64,000 nucleotides of DNA from Hyphomicrobiaceae bacterium (GCA_028066055.1 JALCBY010000002.1:77026-141025), one strand, 5' to 3'; positions 9,040 to 17,728 are shown, numbered from the stretch's first letter. Numbers and translations: made by a program. The notes: a model not told the origin generated them from the letters alone.

Positions 9040-9314
9040 AGTGGTTCAATCTGTTCAAGCGTGAACAACCGTCCGAAGTTGCGCGCGACAGGATCCGCAT
9101 CCTGCTGGCGCATGAGCGAAGCGTTACCGGCAGCTCCAACCTGATTGCGCTACTCCGCAATGAGATACTGCTCGCCGTCGCGAAGTACATTCCCGTCGAC
9201 CTCGAGCAGGTCGATGTGAACATGCAGCGCGGAGAGATTCTCTCGACGCTTCAAATCGACATCCAGATTCCGGTATCGGCCAAATCACGCGAAGTGGCCG
9301 CTTGCGACGCATAG
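9036..9314 (+). CDS. minE: cell division topological specificity factor MinE
   Basis: MinE stimulates the MinD ATPase and sets up Min oscillation. The 92-residue protein has the N-terminal membrane-binding stretch (MKWFNLFKRE), the MinD-contacting helix (ARDRIRILLAHER) and the C-terminal topological domain (LRNEILLAVAKYIPVD, then VDVNMQRGEILSTLQIDIQIP). The ATG at 9036 overlaps the minD TGA by 4 bp and has a GGGAGG ribosome site inside minD, which fixes the start. It is the last gene of minCDE; two hairpins follow. Confidence 0.95.
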   Translation: MKWFNLFKREQPSEVARDRIRILLAHERSVTGSSNLIALLRNEILLAVAKYIPVDLEQVDVNMQRGEILSTLQIDIQIPVSAKSREVAACDA

Positions 9315-9344
9315 AGGCTGTTTTGAGTTTGGTCGGGGTCTGAC

Positions 9345-9403
9345 GCGGACGCTCAGGGGAACGATTGTGGGCGTCCGCCGAAGGCCACTTTCAGACCTTC
9401 GGC
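9345..9403 (+). terminator. two tandem hairpins after minCDE
   Basis: Two perfect 8-bp stems follow each other: GCGGACGC (9345-9352) with GCGTCCGC (9371-9378), and GCCGAAGG (9377-9384) with CCTTCGGC (9396-9403). The stems share two bases, so only one may form fully at a time. No T-run follows, so this is not a classical intrinsic terminator; RNA 3'-end protection or Rho-linked termination is possible. Confidence 0.45.
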
Positions 9404-9534
9404 CAGTCAAGATATCGATTGAGCATTACCCACCACCGCACATAAGCCGCCACGCCTTCCGTGTGGAAATTGAACCTCGCCAAATCGACTAACGAAGGAT
9501 AGGTTCGCTGTCCAAACAGACGAGGGCCTCATCC

Positions 9535-10212
9535 ATGACATTCCGCATCGGTATGTTGATTTTTCCAGACATCACGCAGCTCGACATGACCGGGCCGCAC
9601 GAGGTCTTCACCAAGATGCCGGATACGGAAGTAATGACCCTCTGGAAAACGCTCGATCCCGTCACCGCTGGCGGCGGCATGCGCATTCTTCCGGACGTTA
9701 CCTTCGAGACCTGCCCGGCGCTCGACCTGATCTGCGTACCGGGCGGCGCGGGCATGAATCCGCTGCTGAATGACGAGGAGACGCTCAATTTCATCCGCAA
9801 GCAGGCGGAGACGGCACAATATGTCACATCCGTTTGCACGGGTTCCCTTGTGCTGGGAGCTGCCGGCCTGCTCAAAGGAAAACGCGCCACATGTCACTGG
9901 TTGTCTCGTGACATGCTGAAGGAATTCGGTGCGATTCCCGACGCTTCGAGGGTTGTGATTGACGGCAAGTTCATTTCCGGCGGCGGCGTGACATCCGGTA
10001 TCGATTTCGGCCTTACCGTCGCCGCCGAGATATTGGGCGAAGACAAAGCCAAGGCCATCCAGCTTGGCATCGAATACGCGCCCGACCCGCCGTTCAACGC
10101 CGGGGTGCCGGAAACGGCCGGTCAGGACATCGAGCAGGCCACCCGCGATGCGGCCCGCGCCCGTCAGGAAGAGCGACTGGCGTTGGTGCAACAAGCCGCG
10201 GCAAAACTGTGA
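9535..10212 (+). CDS. DJ-1/PfpI family protein, isonitrile-hydratase-like
   Basis: This 225-residue protein has the class I amidotransferase-like fold of the DJ-1/PfpI superfamily. The nucleophile elbow is TSVCTGSLVLGAAGLL, with the cysteine near residue 101, and an acidic residue is placed near the N-terminus (FPDITQLDMTGPHEVF). The overall pattern (LIFPDITQLDMTGP, VPGGAGMNPLL, ATCHWLS) resembles bacterial isonitrile hydratase InhA, which turns isonitriles into N-substituted formamides. Transcription-regulator relatives have an extra AraC domain, absent here. The last 30 residues are charged helix. It stands alone between minE and the convergent aas-type gene, so context gives no substrate. 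Confidence 0.75.
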   Translation: MTFRIGMLIFPDITQLDMTGPHEVFTKMPDTEVMTLWKTLDPVTAGGGMRILPDVTFETCPALDLICVPGGAGMNPLLNDEETLNFIRKQAETAQYVTSVCTGSLVLGAAGLLKGKRATCHWLSRDMLKEFGAIPDASRVVIDGKFISGGGVTSGIDFGLTVAAEILGEDKAKAIQLGIEYAPDPPFNAGVPETAGQDIEQATRDAARARQEERLALVQQAAAKL

Positions 10213-10272
10213 GCCGATCCACCTGCTGATTTGCGTGACCCTGTGTGTGGGGCGCACATTCTTGGGCGCTGT

Positions 10273-13200
10273 CTAACGCCCGCCGACCATGGCTGACACC
10301 CCCGGATAATCCACCTTGCCCGTTCCAAGCAGCGGGATTGCCTCGACGCTCCTGATATTCTTCGGGATCATCAGTTCCGCGATGCCCTGGGTCTTGGCAA
10401 AGGACAATAGCTCCTCGCGCCGTGCATCCGGCTTGTCTGTCACTAGAACCAGTTCCTCGCCTTTGCGCGGACATGGGATGCTGGTGACGGCGTGCATATT
10501 GTCCGGCCATACGGTGTTGGCGTAGCCCTCGACCGCGCTCAGAGAGACCATTTCGCCGGCAACTTTCGCAAACCGCTTGACGCGTCCACGAATGGTGACG
10601 AACCCCTGATCGTCGACACTGACGATATCTCCGGTGTCATAACGGCTGCCGTCGACGCGCTCGATAACACCCGGACTGCCGTGATGGAGATATCCAAGCA
10701 TCACATTCGGACCGGTGACGATCAACTTGCCGCCCTCATCGATGCCCGGCACGGGCTCGAGCTCGTGCGCCAGCCCCGGCATGAACCGGCCGACCGTACC
10801 GGCTTGATAGTAAAGCGGCGTGTTGACCGCGATGACCGGAGATGTCTCCGTCGCGCCGTAGCCTTCAAAAATACGCAGACCGAACTTGTCCGCCCAGACG
10901 CGCCGGGTTTCATCCTTGACGCGTTCCGCGCCCGCAAACACATATCGCACGCTGTAGAAATCGTAAGGGTGCGCGACGCGGGCATAGCCGGTCAGGAACG
11001 TATCCGTCCCGAACATGATCGTGGCATTGGTGTCATACACCAGCGCGGGCACGATCCTGTAATGCAGGGGAGACGGATAGAGGAAGGTTTTGACGCCTGA
11101 TAGGATCGGCAGCAGGGTTCCGCCAGTCAATCCGAAGGAATGGAAGATCGGCAGCGCGTTGAAGACGATATCCGTCGGATTGAAATCGATCCGTGCCCCG
11201 AGCTGATATCGGTTGGCGAGCAGGTTCTCGTGACTGAGAACGACGCCCTTGGGCGTGCCTTCGGACCCAGACGTGAACAGGACGACCGCAGGATCATCGT
11301 ACGCAATGCGTGCACGCCTATGAACAAGCCTGCTGAACGGCTTGAGAGCGATCGCAAACAATTTGTCTGCGAGCGTGATCTCATCCTTCAGATCATCGAG
11401 ATAAACGATCTGAACCTCTTTGCTCAGCGCTGCGACGGTATCCTCGAGTTTCGCCATTTCTACAAATCGGCGCGACGTCAGAACGGTCTTCACGTCGGCG
11501 GTTTCCAGCGCCGCCTTCATGTTTTTCAGGCCCGTGGAGAAATTGAGCATGGCCGGCACGCGGCCAAAGGCCTGCAAGGCAAAAAAGGTCACCGAAGCGC
11601 CAACCGAGTTGGGCAACAGGAAGCCGACAAATTCGCCTTTCTTCGTGAATGTCCGGAGTTTGCGGCCCAGCGTCATGGCGCCGAGGACAAGCCGGCCATA
11701 GCTGATGGGTTTGCGCTCGATATCTTCGACGATCCGGTGGCGGCGGCCGTGAATGGCCTGTGCGTCGAGGACTGCCTCGAACAGGGTTTGCTTCCGGTCG
11801 CAGGTTTCGAACACCATGTCGCTCATCACGTCATAGAGTTTCGCACCGACTGCTTGACGCCTGGCGCGGCCGGAAAGGTCTTCCGACACCTCGAAATTCT
11901 GCGGCGGCAGAATGGTCATCGTGATCTTGGGAAACAGCCTGAGGCGGATCTTCCCCTTCATCCGCGAGAAAAGCGTATATTGCGCGCCGTCGATCCGGAT
12001 GGGGACGATCCGGGCGTCGGACTTGTCAGCGACCATACCCGGGCCCTCGAATACTTTCATCAGCGCGCCCGTGACCGTGATCCGGCCTTCCGGAAAGATC
12101 ACGCAGTGACGATCCTGCTGCACGGCCTTGATCAGAGACTTCATGGCCATCGGATTTGTCGGATCAACCGGAAAAGCATCGACAAGTGTGAGGAACGGCC
12201 GAACCCACCAGGCCTGCGCGATATGCGTGTTGACGGCGAAGATCGGTTTGACCGGCAGAAAGACTGCCAGCAGCAGCGGATCCAGAAACGAGACGTGATT
12301 GACGACGATGACCGCACGCTTGCCGGCTTTCTTGTAATGCTCCATGCCGCGCACTTCGATGCGGAACAGAACCTTCAGGACCGACAACAAAATTGCCTTG
12401 ATGATGGCGTCAGGGAGCAGCTTGCAGATGTAAACCGCAACCACGCCGTTGATCAGACCCATCAGCAACAGGACGGTCGGAACGGAGAGATCGGCCATCA
12501 ACAGGCCGCTCGCCGCCAACGCCCCGGCAACGATGAACAGCGCATTGACGATGTTGTTGGCGGCAATGGTCCGGGCGCGATGCTTTTCCTCGCCTTCCGT
12601 CTGGAGGATCGCATAGAGCGGAACGATGAACAGGCCGCCACAAATGGAAATGCCAAGCAGATCGGCGAGTATGCGGTAGTTGGCGGGCGTTACCAGAAAT
12701 TCGGTCGCGCCTGCAAGCGACGCCGCCTGCGCGCCAACGGATACGCCATTGGTTGCGAAGTAAAGATCGATGATGAACAGGGTGATCCCGAGCGCGCCGA
12801 AAGGAACATATTTCGCGGTGACTGCGCCCTCCAGAAGCCTGTTACACAACAAAGAACCGAGCGCGATCCCCACAGAGAACACCGTCAGGAACAGTGTGAC
12901 GACCGTCTCGTCGCCATGCAGGACATCTTTGGCCAATGCCGGAAACTGTGACAGGAAGGTCGCACCCACCAGCCAGAACCAGGAAATGCCGAGGATCGAG
13001 AGAAAGATCGTGCGGTCCGCGCCTGCGGTTTTGATCATGGACCATGTTTCGTCCACGAAATTGCGGTTGATTTGCAGGTCAGGCACAGCGGGTCCGGCCT
13101 GAGGGATCGACAGGCTTGCGAGGAACCCGAGAAGCGCGAGCAGGATAACAAGACCCGAGATCACCAAGGTCCCCTGCGATCCGAGAATCAGGAGGCCGCC

Positions 13201-13692
13201 CGCTATGGTTCCGGCAAGGATGGCCAGAAAGGTTCCCGCTTCAATCAGGGCGTTACCGCCGATCAGTTCATCCTTCTTGAGATGATCGGGCAGGATCGAA
13301 TACTTCAACGGTCCGAACAGTGTCGACTGGGCGCCCATCAGGAACAGGACCCCCATCATCGCGTAAACATTGCCGAGCAGAAGACTCCCGGCTCCCATCA
13401 CCATGATGACGATTTCGGCGAGCTTGATCTTCCTGATCAGCCCGGACTTCTCAAACTTGTCGGCAAGCTGTCCCGCCGTCGCCGAAAACAGGAAGAACGG
13501 CAGGATGAAAATTCCGGCTGCTGCGGTCACCAGCACCTGACCGTTCATGCCGGCCAGTTCGGCGATCCGGTAGATGATCAGGATCGCCAGCGCGTTCTTG
13601 AAGACGTTATCGTTCAGCGCACCGAGTGCCTGGGTCAGAAACAACGGCAGGAAACGTTTTGTGGTGAGTAGGTCGAACTGTGTGCCGGACAT
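10273..13692 (-). CDS. LplT-PlsC-acyl-ACP synthetase fusion (lysophospholipid import and reacylation)
   Basis: This 1139-residue three-part protein fuses what E. coli splits into LplT and Aas. Residues about 1-410 are a major-facilitator lysophospholipid flippase. Residues about 440-620 are a PlsC acyltransferase with the HX4D motif (NHVSFLDP near 464) and FPEGRIT near 534. Residues about 640-1139 are an adenylate-forming acyl-ACP synthetase with TSGSEGTPKG near 811. Together they would flip lysophospholipid inward and reacylate it with activated fatty acid at the inner membrane. The ATG directly abuts the stop of the upstream lipase-like gene, so the two are one transcript. The upstream TGAACA palindromes suggest TetR control. 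Confidence 0.88.
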   Translation of the reverse strand: MSGTQFDLLTTKRFLPLFLTQALGALNDNVFKNALAILIIYRIAELAGMNGQVLVTAAAGIFILPFFLFSATAGQLADKFEKSGLIRKIKLAEIVIMVMGAGSLLLGNVYAMMGVLFLMGAQSTLFGPLKYSILPDHLKKDELIGGNALIEAGTFLAILAGTIAGGLLILGSQGTLVISGLVILLALLGFLASLSIPQAGPAVPDLQINRNFVDETWSMIKTAGADRTIFLSILGISWFWLVGATFLSQFPALAKDVLHGDETVVTLFLTVFSVGIALGSLLCNRLLEGAVTAKYVPFGALGITLFIIDLYFATNGVSVGAQAASLAGATEFLVTPANYRILADLLGISICGGLFIVPLYAILQTEGEEKHRARTIAANNIVNALFIVAGALAASGLLMADLSVPTVLLLMGLINGVVAVYICKLLPDAIIKAILLSVLKVLFRIEVRGMEHYKKAGKRAVIVVNHVSFLDPLLLAVFLPVKPIFAVNTHIAQAWWVRPFLTLVDAFPVDPTNPMAMKSLIKAVQQDRHCVIFPEGRITVTGALMKVFEGPGMVADKSDARIVPIRIDGAQYTLFSRMKGKIRLRLFPKITMTILPPQNFEVSEDLSGRARRQAVGAKLYDVMSDMVFETCDRKQTLFEAVLDAQAIHGRRHRIVEDIERKPISYGRLVLGAMTLGRKLRTFTKKGEFVGFLLPNSVGASVTFFALQAFGRVPAMLNFSTGLKNMKAALETADVKTVLTSRRFVEMAKLEDTVAALSKEVQIVYLDDLKDEITLADKLFAIALKPFSRLVHRRARIAYDDPAVVLFTSGSEGTPKGVVLSHENLLANRYQLGARIDFNPTDIVFNALPIFHSFGLTGGTLLPILSGVKTFLYPSPLHYRIVPALVYDTNATIMFGTDTFLTGYARVAHPYDFYSVRYVFAGAERVKDETRRVWADKFGLRIFEGYGATETSPVIAVNTPLYYQAGTVGRFMPGLAHELEPVPGIDEGGKLIVTGPNVMLGYLHHGSPGVIERVDGSRYDTGDIVSVDDQGFVTIRGRVKRFAKVAGEMVSLSAVEGYANTVWPDNMHAVTSIPCPRKGEELVLVTDKPDARREELLSFAKTQGIAELMIPKNIRSVEAIPLLGTGKVDYPGVSAMVGGR

Positions 13693-14682
13693 CTATTTGG
13701 CCTCCGCCTGTTTTGCGAGTGTGCCGCCTTTGAGAAAAGCGAGGGTTGCCCGAATTGTTTCCGGATTGCGGGTCAGTGTTATGTGTGTCGCCTTCACGAT
13801 GAGAAAGTCGCGCGCGCCATGCAGTCTGGTTTCGTCGACGGCAACGACACCGTCGTCATCTCCCGGCAGGAAGGGGTTAAATCCTTCATCGTTACCCTTG
13901 CCGCCGGCAATGATGGCGAACGGAAGCTCCAGAGGCGGGACCGTGGATGCGCGGCGCGGTGTCAGTTGCTGACCGGCATCGCCTAGTATCCATTCGTATG
14001 GCTTCAGGTCTGACAGCCCTTCCGCCATCGCGGAACCCCGATGCGGCGGCGCAATGTGAATAATGCGGCCGACTTCAATCCGCTTTTTCCAGGCGCCGTT
14101 TCGGTGCAGGAGATGGCGCACAACCAGCCCGCCCATGCTATGGGTCACGAAGGAAACCCTCGTTGTTCCTTCAACCCGGTTCAGTAGCTTTTCCAGACCG
14201 GCAGCATGAACTTCGATTGGTCCACGCGTGCTCGGATAGCTGATCGGAGTCGCGTCAAAACCGGCATCGTCCAGAACTCTTTCCATGGCCGAAAATGTTC
14301 CGGGCTTGGGCGCAATTCCATGAACCAGCAGGACCAGGTGGGAACTCGCCGGCACAATACCGTCACGATGCCGCGATTCGTCAAAAATTCTCTTACAGTG
14401 TTCGAAGCTGCCCCATGCGCGCCGGATATTTTCCGCATCAAGCAACCGGGAATGCCCGGTCACGACGTTGCGCTGGATGCGCCAACCCGCGTGCAGATAG
14501 CTGTCGGCCCAGAGCTGCATTCCTCCGAAGGTTTTCAGCGGCATATTCCAGTTGCGTTCATCGGAATTCGGCTCGGCGTGAGCGCTCACGATACCACCAA
14601 AGACCAGCAGTGCTGCCAGCAGCGGGACAAAGATGGAGGTGGCATGGTTACGGCAAGGCCTGGCATCTGATCGGTGCGACAC
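13693..14682 (-). CDS. secreted alpha/beta hydrolase (lipase-like)
   Basis: This 329-residue protein has an N-terminal signal sequence (hydrophobic about 17-33, cleavage near AHA-EPNSDE). It carries the lipase features LLVHGIAPKPGTF (oxyanion region) and VTHSMGGLVVRHLL (nucleophile serine elbow). DDDGVVAVDETRL and the late KATHITLTRNP probably supply the acid and histidine. It would cleave acyl esters, plausibly phospholipids, in the periplasm or envelope. The start is GTG with AAGGA eight bases upstream. Two perfect TGAACA-N-TGTTCA palindromes lie 28 and 84 bp upstream. It is followed with no gap by the lysophospholipid repair fusion, which fits a deacylation-reacylation pair. Confidence 0.78.
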   Translation of the reverse strand: MSHRSDARPCRNHATSIFVPLLAALLVFGGIVSAHAEPNSDERNWNMPLKTFGGMQLWADSYLHAGWRIQRNVVTGHSRLLDAENIRRAWGSFEHCKRIFDESRHRDGIVPASSHLVLLVHGIAPKPGTFSAMERVLDDAGFDATPISYPSTRGPIEVHAAGLEKLLNRVEGTTRVSFVTHSMGGLVVRHLLHRNGAWKKRIEVGRIIHIAPPHRGSAMAEGLSDLKPYEWILGDAGQQLTPRRASTVPPLELPFAIIAGGKGNDEGFNPFLPGDDDGVVAVDETRLHGARDFLIVKATHITLTRNPETIRATLAFLKGGTLAKQAEAK

Positions 14683-14709
14683 GTGAGTGATCCTTTGCGA
14701 TAGATATTA

Positions 14710-14778
14710 TGAACACTGTTCAATTGACTATATATGAGAAACGAGCGGGTATTCAAGGTGTTTTATGAACAATGTTCA
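14710..14778. promoter_or_regulatory. two palindromic operators upstream of the lipase-aas operon
   Basis: TGAACACTGTTCA (14710-14722) and TGAACAATGTTCA (14766-14778) are perfect 6-1-6 palindromes, each preceded by TTA. Their centres are 56 bp apart, between the pspA stop and the lipase start. The same motif recurs three times next to tetR, so the TetR-family protein at 15388 is the obvious candidate binder. Confidence 0.72.
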
Positions 14779-14780
14779 CT

Positions 14781-15290
14781 TCATTGATTTTCGCGAGATT
14801 TACGGGTGTTGCGGTGGTTTTCACCGGCGTGCAAACCGGAGTTGCGCAGCTTCAACACGGAGTCGTTTGGTTTGGCGGCCTTGCGCCCGCTCTTGAGATC
14901 GTTAAGCCGTCGTTCAGCCGTGCGAACTATGTCCCGAAGCCGTGCCCACTCTCTGGAAAAACCTGAAATGGCTCTGGCGATGGAATCCCGTTCGTTTTCC
15001 AGCGATGCAATGGCTTCCGCCGCCTCTGTAGCAAGCTCTTCGTTTCCGGCATTGAGAGCCAGATCCGCCCGGCTTTCCATATCGGCAATCCGGCTGGATA
15101 ATTTTTCAATCCGCGCCTGTTCCTGGCGGTTCTGCGCCACGGCCACTACAAGCGCCTTACGTGCCCAGCCGACGGATTCCGCGCTATCGTGGATCTGCTG
15201 ATCGAGAATGGTGAGTGCGTTCCGGTCAATGTTCGCGTCGACCGCGTTGTTGGTTCTGCCACGCATAAGCGTGAGGAGTGATTTCAACAT
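14781..15290 (-). CDS. PspA/IM30 family membrane-stress protein
   Basis: This protein is 169 residues from the ATG at 15290, which has AAGGA seven bases upstream. A longer in-frame start at 15344 falls inside an operator and is rejected. It begins with the family's N-terminal amphipathic stretch (MLKSLLTLMRGR) and is then almost entirely Ala/Glu/Arg-rich coiled coil (about 20-150), as in PspA/IM30/Vipp1 proteins that assemble on damaged inner membrane. It is shorter than E. coli PspA (222), lacking the last helices, and has a basic tail. It lies between tetR and the lipase-aas operon and is flanked by operators on both sides, suggesting a shared membrane-repair role. Confidence 0.75.
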   Translation of the reverse strand: MLKSLLTLMRGRTNNAVDANIDRNALTILDQQIHDSAESVGWARKALVVAVAQNRQEQARIEKLSSRIADMESRADLALNAGNEELATEAAEAIASLENERDSIARAISGFSREWARLRDIVRTAERRLNDLKSGRKAAKPNDSVLKLRNSGLHAGENHRNTRKSRENQ

Positions 15291-15306
15291 CGGAACATCC
15301 TTATTT

Positions 15307-15373
15307 TGAACGTCGTTCACGTAATTTAAGCTTGTTTTGAGCATTGTTCAATAGTAAATTTGAACAAAGTTCA
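15307..15373. promoter_or_regulatory. three palindromic operators in the pspA-tetR divergent promoter
   Basis: TGAACGTCGTTCA (15307-15319, perfect), TGAGCATTGTTCA (15338-15350, one mismatch) and TGAACAAAGTTCA (15361-15373, one mismatch) repeat the motif found upstream of the lipase gene. Centres are 31 and 23 bp apart. The last one ends two bases before the tetR ribosome site, so binding would block tetR itself, and the first ends 17 bp upstream of the pspA start. Confidence 0.75.
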
Positions 15374-15387
15374 CTGGAGTTGATTCG

Positions 15388-16017
15388 ATGGTTGGAGAAC
15401 ACAAGGCGACTGCCGAACGGCGGCAGGCCCTTCGAGCCGCTTTGATCTCGGCGGCCGGCAGGCGGATTGCGGAAGATGGTCTTCCCGCACTGACCGCGCG
15501 TGCGGCCGCCTCCGATGTCGGGTGTTCGGTGGGCGCGATCTACAATGTCTTCGATGATCTGGACGGCCTGATCATCGCCGTCAACTCCAAGACGCTTGCG
15601 CATCTCGACAGGGAAATTGCGAAATCACTTGCGGCCGTCGCCGACGAAAATGATCCCGTCGAGAGCCTTGTTGCAATCGGTCTCGCCTATTGTCGGTTTG
15701 CAGCCGCGCATCCGCACCTGTGGTCGGCTCTGTTCGAACAGGGCGTGAAACCCGATCGGGATGTTCCGGCCTGGCACATGGATGAACACATTCGCCTGTT
15801 CGCCCATGTCCTTACATTTCTCAAACAGCTCGACCCCAAACAAGAGGACGAGCAGGCCTGGTCACGGGCCCGGTTGATGTTTTCCGCCGTACACGGCGTG
15901 GTCTCGCTCGGCATGCACGAATTGTTCATCGCGGTGCCGCCGGATGAAATCGAAACACAGGTCGCGCTGCTTGTCCGCGCGACCGCGCGCGGTTTGTATG
16001 ATCGCTCACCCTGGTAA
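15388..16017 (+). CDS. TetR/AcrR family transcriptional regulator
   Basis: This 209-residue regulator has an N-terminal TetR helix-turn-helix (about residues 10-55; LTARAAASDVGCSVGAIYNVF) and a C-terminal ligand domain of the type with FEQGVKP and a late RLMFSAVHGVVSLG helix. A GGAG site lies eight bases before the ATG. It probably represses pspA, lipase-aas and itself through the TGAACA-type palindromes, and would release on binding a ligand such as a fatty acid, acyl-CoA or lysolipid; the ligand is inference. It is divergent from pspA and converges with the flavoprotein gene at 16036. Confidence 0.88.
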   Translation: MVGEHKATAERRQALRAALISAAGRRIAEDGLPALTARAAASDVGCSVGAIYNVFDDLDGLIIAVNSKTLAHLDREIAKSLAAVADENDPVESLVAIGLAYCRFAAAHPHLWSALFEQGVKPDRDVPAWHMDEHIRLFAHVLTFLKQLDPKQEDEQAWSRARLMFSAVHGVVSLGMHELFIAVPPDEIETQVALLVRATARGLYDRSPW

Positions 16018-16035
16018 CAATCGTGGCGTTTCGGG

Positions 16036-17679
16036 TCAGGCCGCCGGACCGAAGGTTTCTGTGTGGATGTGTTCGGCTGGAACACCGTTGCTTTCAAGCG
16101 CGGTCTGAATGTCACCCATGAAGCCCGTCGGACCACACAGAAAATAGTGCGCGTCCGTGTTCTTCACCAGCTTTCCGAGCAAGGTTGCGTTGATGCGGCC
16201 CTCGCTGTCGAAATGTACCCCGATTTTGTCTTGTGGCCGAGGTTGGCTGTAGGCGATATGGACATTGATGTTCCCGTGATCCGACGCAAGGTCACGCACT
16301 TCCTTTGCAAGGGGATGGTGTGCGCCGTCCCGTGCGCCGTGCACGAACCATACGGGCCGATGGCCGCCCTCCCCGGCCACCGAATGCAGGATGCTCATCA
16401 TCGGCGTCACGCCGACCCCGGCGCTGACAAGCACCACGGGGCAGAGATTGCAGGTCATCATGAAATCTCCCGCCGGCTTGCGGCTCTCGACAATGGCCCC
16501 GGTCTCCAGCGCGTCATGCAGATGCCGCGACACCAGACCATGCGGCTCTCGTTTGACCGTGATCCTGTAGAGTTGATCTCCCGGCGCACTGGAGAGCGAA
16601 TAGGTCCGTCGCGCACGCTCGTTCCTCTCCGGCAAGCTGACTTCAATCGGCAGATGCTGTCCGGATTCAAACGCTGCCAGCGGTCCACCGTCTCGCGCCT
16701 CGAACACAAAAGACGTCACATCCGCGCTCTCCGCAATTTTTTCAACGAGACGCAACTCGCGTACGGACTCCGCGTCGGCATCCCAGCGCAGCCGCACGGC
16801 GTGCCGCAGCTCGACGGTTTCCTCGATATTGAGCGTAATCAGCCTGCGTGCGCCGGGAACCCGGGCGATGTCGCCGGCCTCCCAATCGATTGAAACGGTG
16901 CCGCTAAGCTGCAGCAGGCTTCCCGTTTCGAAATCGACGAACAGGAACCCGGCACGAGGATCGAGGACGAGATTGCCGATCGTGTTGTAGTGATTGTTGC
17001 CGGCGTAATCCGGAAACTGGATCGCCCCATCGCTCAAGACGCGGACAAAGCCTTTTTCTCCACCGCGATGGGACGCATCCATGCCGTAGCCCGGGTGGTC
17101 TCCCTTTCCGCGATATCCGCTGGCGATAAAAAACGTATCGGCCTGCGCGATCCATTGCTGCTGTGAAGCGGTCAACCGCATTCCGCGTATCACCTCGACG
17201 GGAATGTTTTGTGCTTCGCGCCGCCATGCGCGCTCGCGAATATATTGCGGGCAATTCCCAAACGTCTGGTCCACCTGAAATCTGATGACGCCGGAACCGT
17301 CTCCCGCAACACGGCCATTGACGCGGTTGCGCCGTCGGGTGGCAAGCTCGATGCCGAGGATGCCGATATCCGCGCCGGGATTGAAGGCACCCTCCAGTGC
17401 ATCCCCCTTTGCCGGTTTTGCGTCGATCTCGAGCGTCCGTTTGTCCGGCGACGTGACAAAACCGTCCGGCCCTTCGAGCAACGTGACCCACGGACGGCCC
17501 GCCGCATCCCGCGCCGCGGTCACGAGGAAGGGAAGCGATGTGTGAAACGCCCGGTGTTGTTCAGGCATGTGGTCGCGAACAACTTTACGAGCCCATGCCT
17601 CGATGTCACGGACGCCGAGCCGGGCCTGAACGTCCCGCTCGCCCTGGTGAAAAGGCGAAGATGTTTCGGCAGTGGACAT
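16036..17679 (-). CDS. PNPOx-like / ferredoxin-reductase-type flavoprotein fusion
   Basis: This protein is 547 residues from the ATG at 17679, which has GGAG four bases upstream; an earlier ATG at 17709 is less likely. Residues about 1-290 are a split-barrel pyridoxamine-phosphate-oxidase-like flavin domain (FLVTAARDAAGRPWVTLLEG, then PDYAGNNHYNTIGNLVLDPRAGFLFVD split by intervening residues). Residues about 315-547 are an FAD/NAD(P)H reductase with RTYSLSS (FAD), SAGVGVTPMMSIL (NAD) and YFLCGPTGFM. No C-terminal 2Fe-2S ferredoxin domain is present. It would move electrons from NAD(P)H through FAD to the split-barrel site. It lies downstream of a VOC gene (49-bp gap) and under a divergent LysR gene. 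The substrate is unknown. Confidence 0.8.
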   Translation of the reverse strand: MSTAETSSPFHQGERDVQARLGVRDIEAWARKVVRDHMPEQHRAFHTSLPFLVTAARDAAGRPWVTLLEGPDGFVTSPDKRTLEIDAKPAKGDALEGAFNPGADIGILGIELATRRRNRVNGRVAGDGSGVIRFQVDQTFGNCPQYIRERAWRREAQNIPVEVIRGMRLTASQQQWIAQADTFFIASGYRGKGDHPGYGMDASHRGGEKGFVRVLSDGAIQFPDYAGNNHYNTIGNLVLDPRAGFLFVDFETGSLLQLSGTVSIDWEAGDIARVPGARRLITLNIEETVELRHAVRLRWDADAESVRELRLVEKIAESADVTSFVFEARDGGPLAAFESGQHLPIEVSLPERNERARRTYSLSSAPGDQLYRITVKREPHGLVSRHLHDALETGAIVESRKPAGDFMMTCNLCPVVLVSAGVGVTPMMSILHSVAGEGGHRPVWFVHGARDGAHHPLAKEVRDLASDHGNINVHIAYSQPRPQDKIGVHFDSEGRINATLLGKLVKNTDAHYFLCGPTGFMGDIQTALESNGVPAEHIHTETFGPAA

Positions 17680-17728
17680 CGCACTCCACTCCATTTCTTC
17701 AGGTTGCAACAGAAATTCGGGGTTCGCG

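Noticed and set aside
11140-12951. Plus-strand open frame of 603 codons opposite the LplT-PlsC-Aas fusion
   Set aside because: Same reason: low-complexity charged translation, no start signal, lies entirely inside a well-supported gene.
15291-15344. Longer start for pspA at 15344
   Set aside because: That start codon is inside an operator, and the extension lacks a ribosome site; the ATG at 15290 has AAGGA at correct spacing and begins with the family's amphipathic helix.
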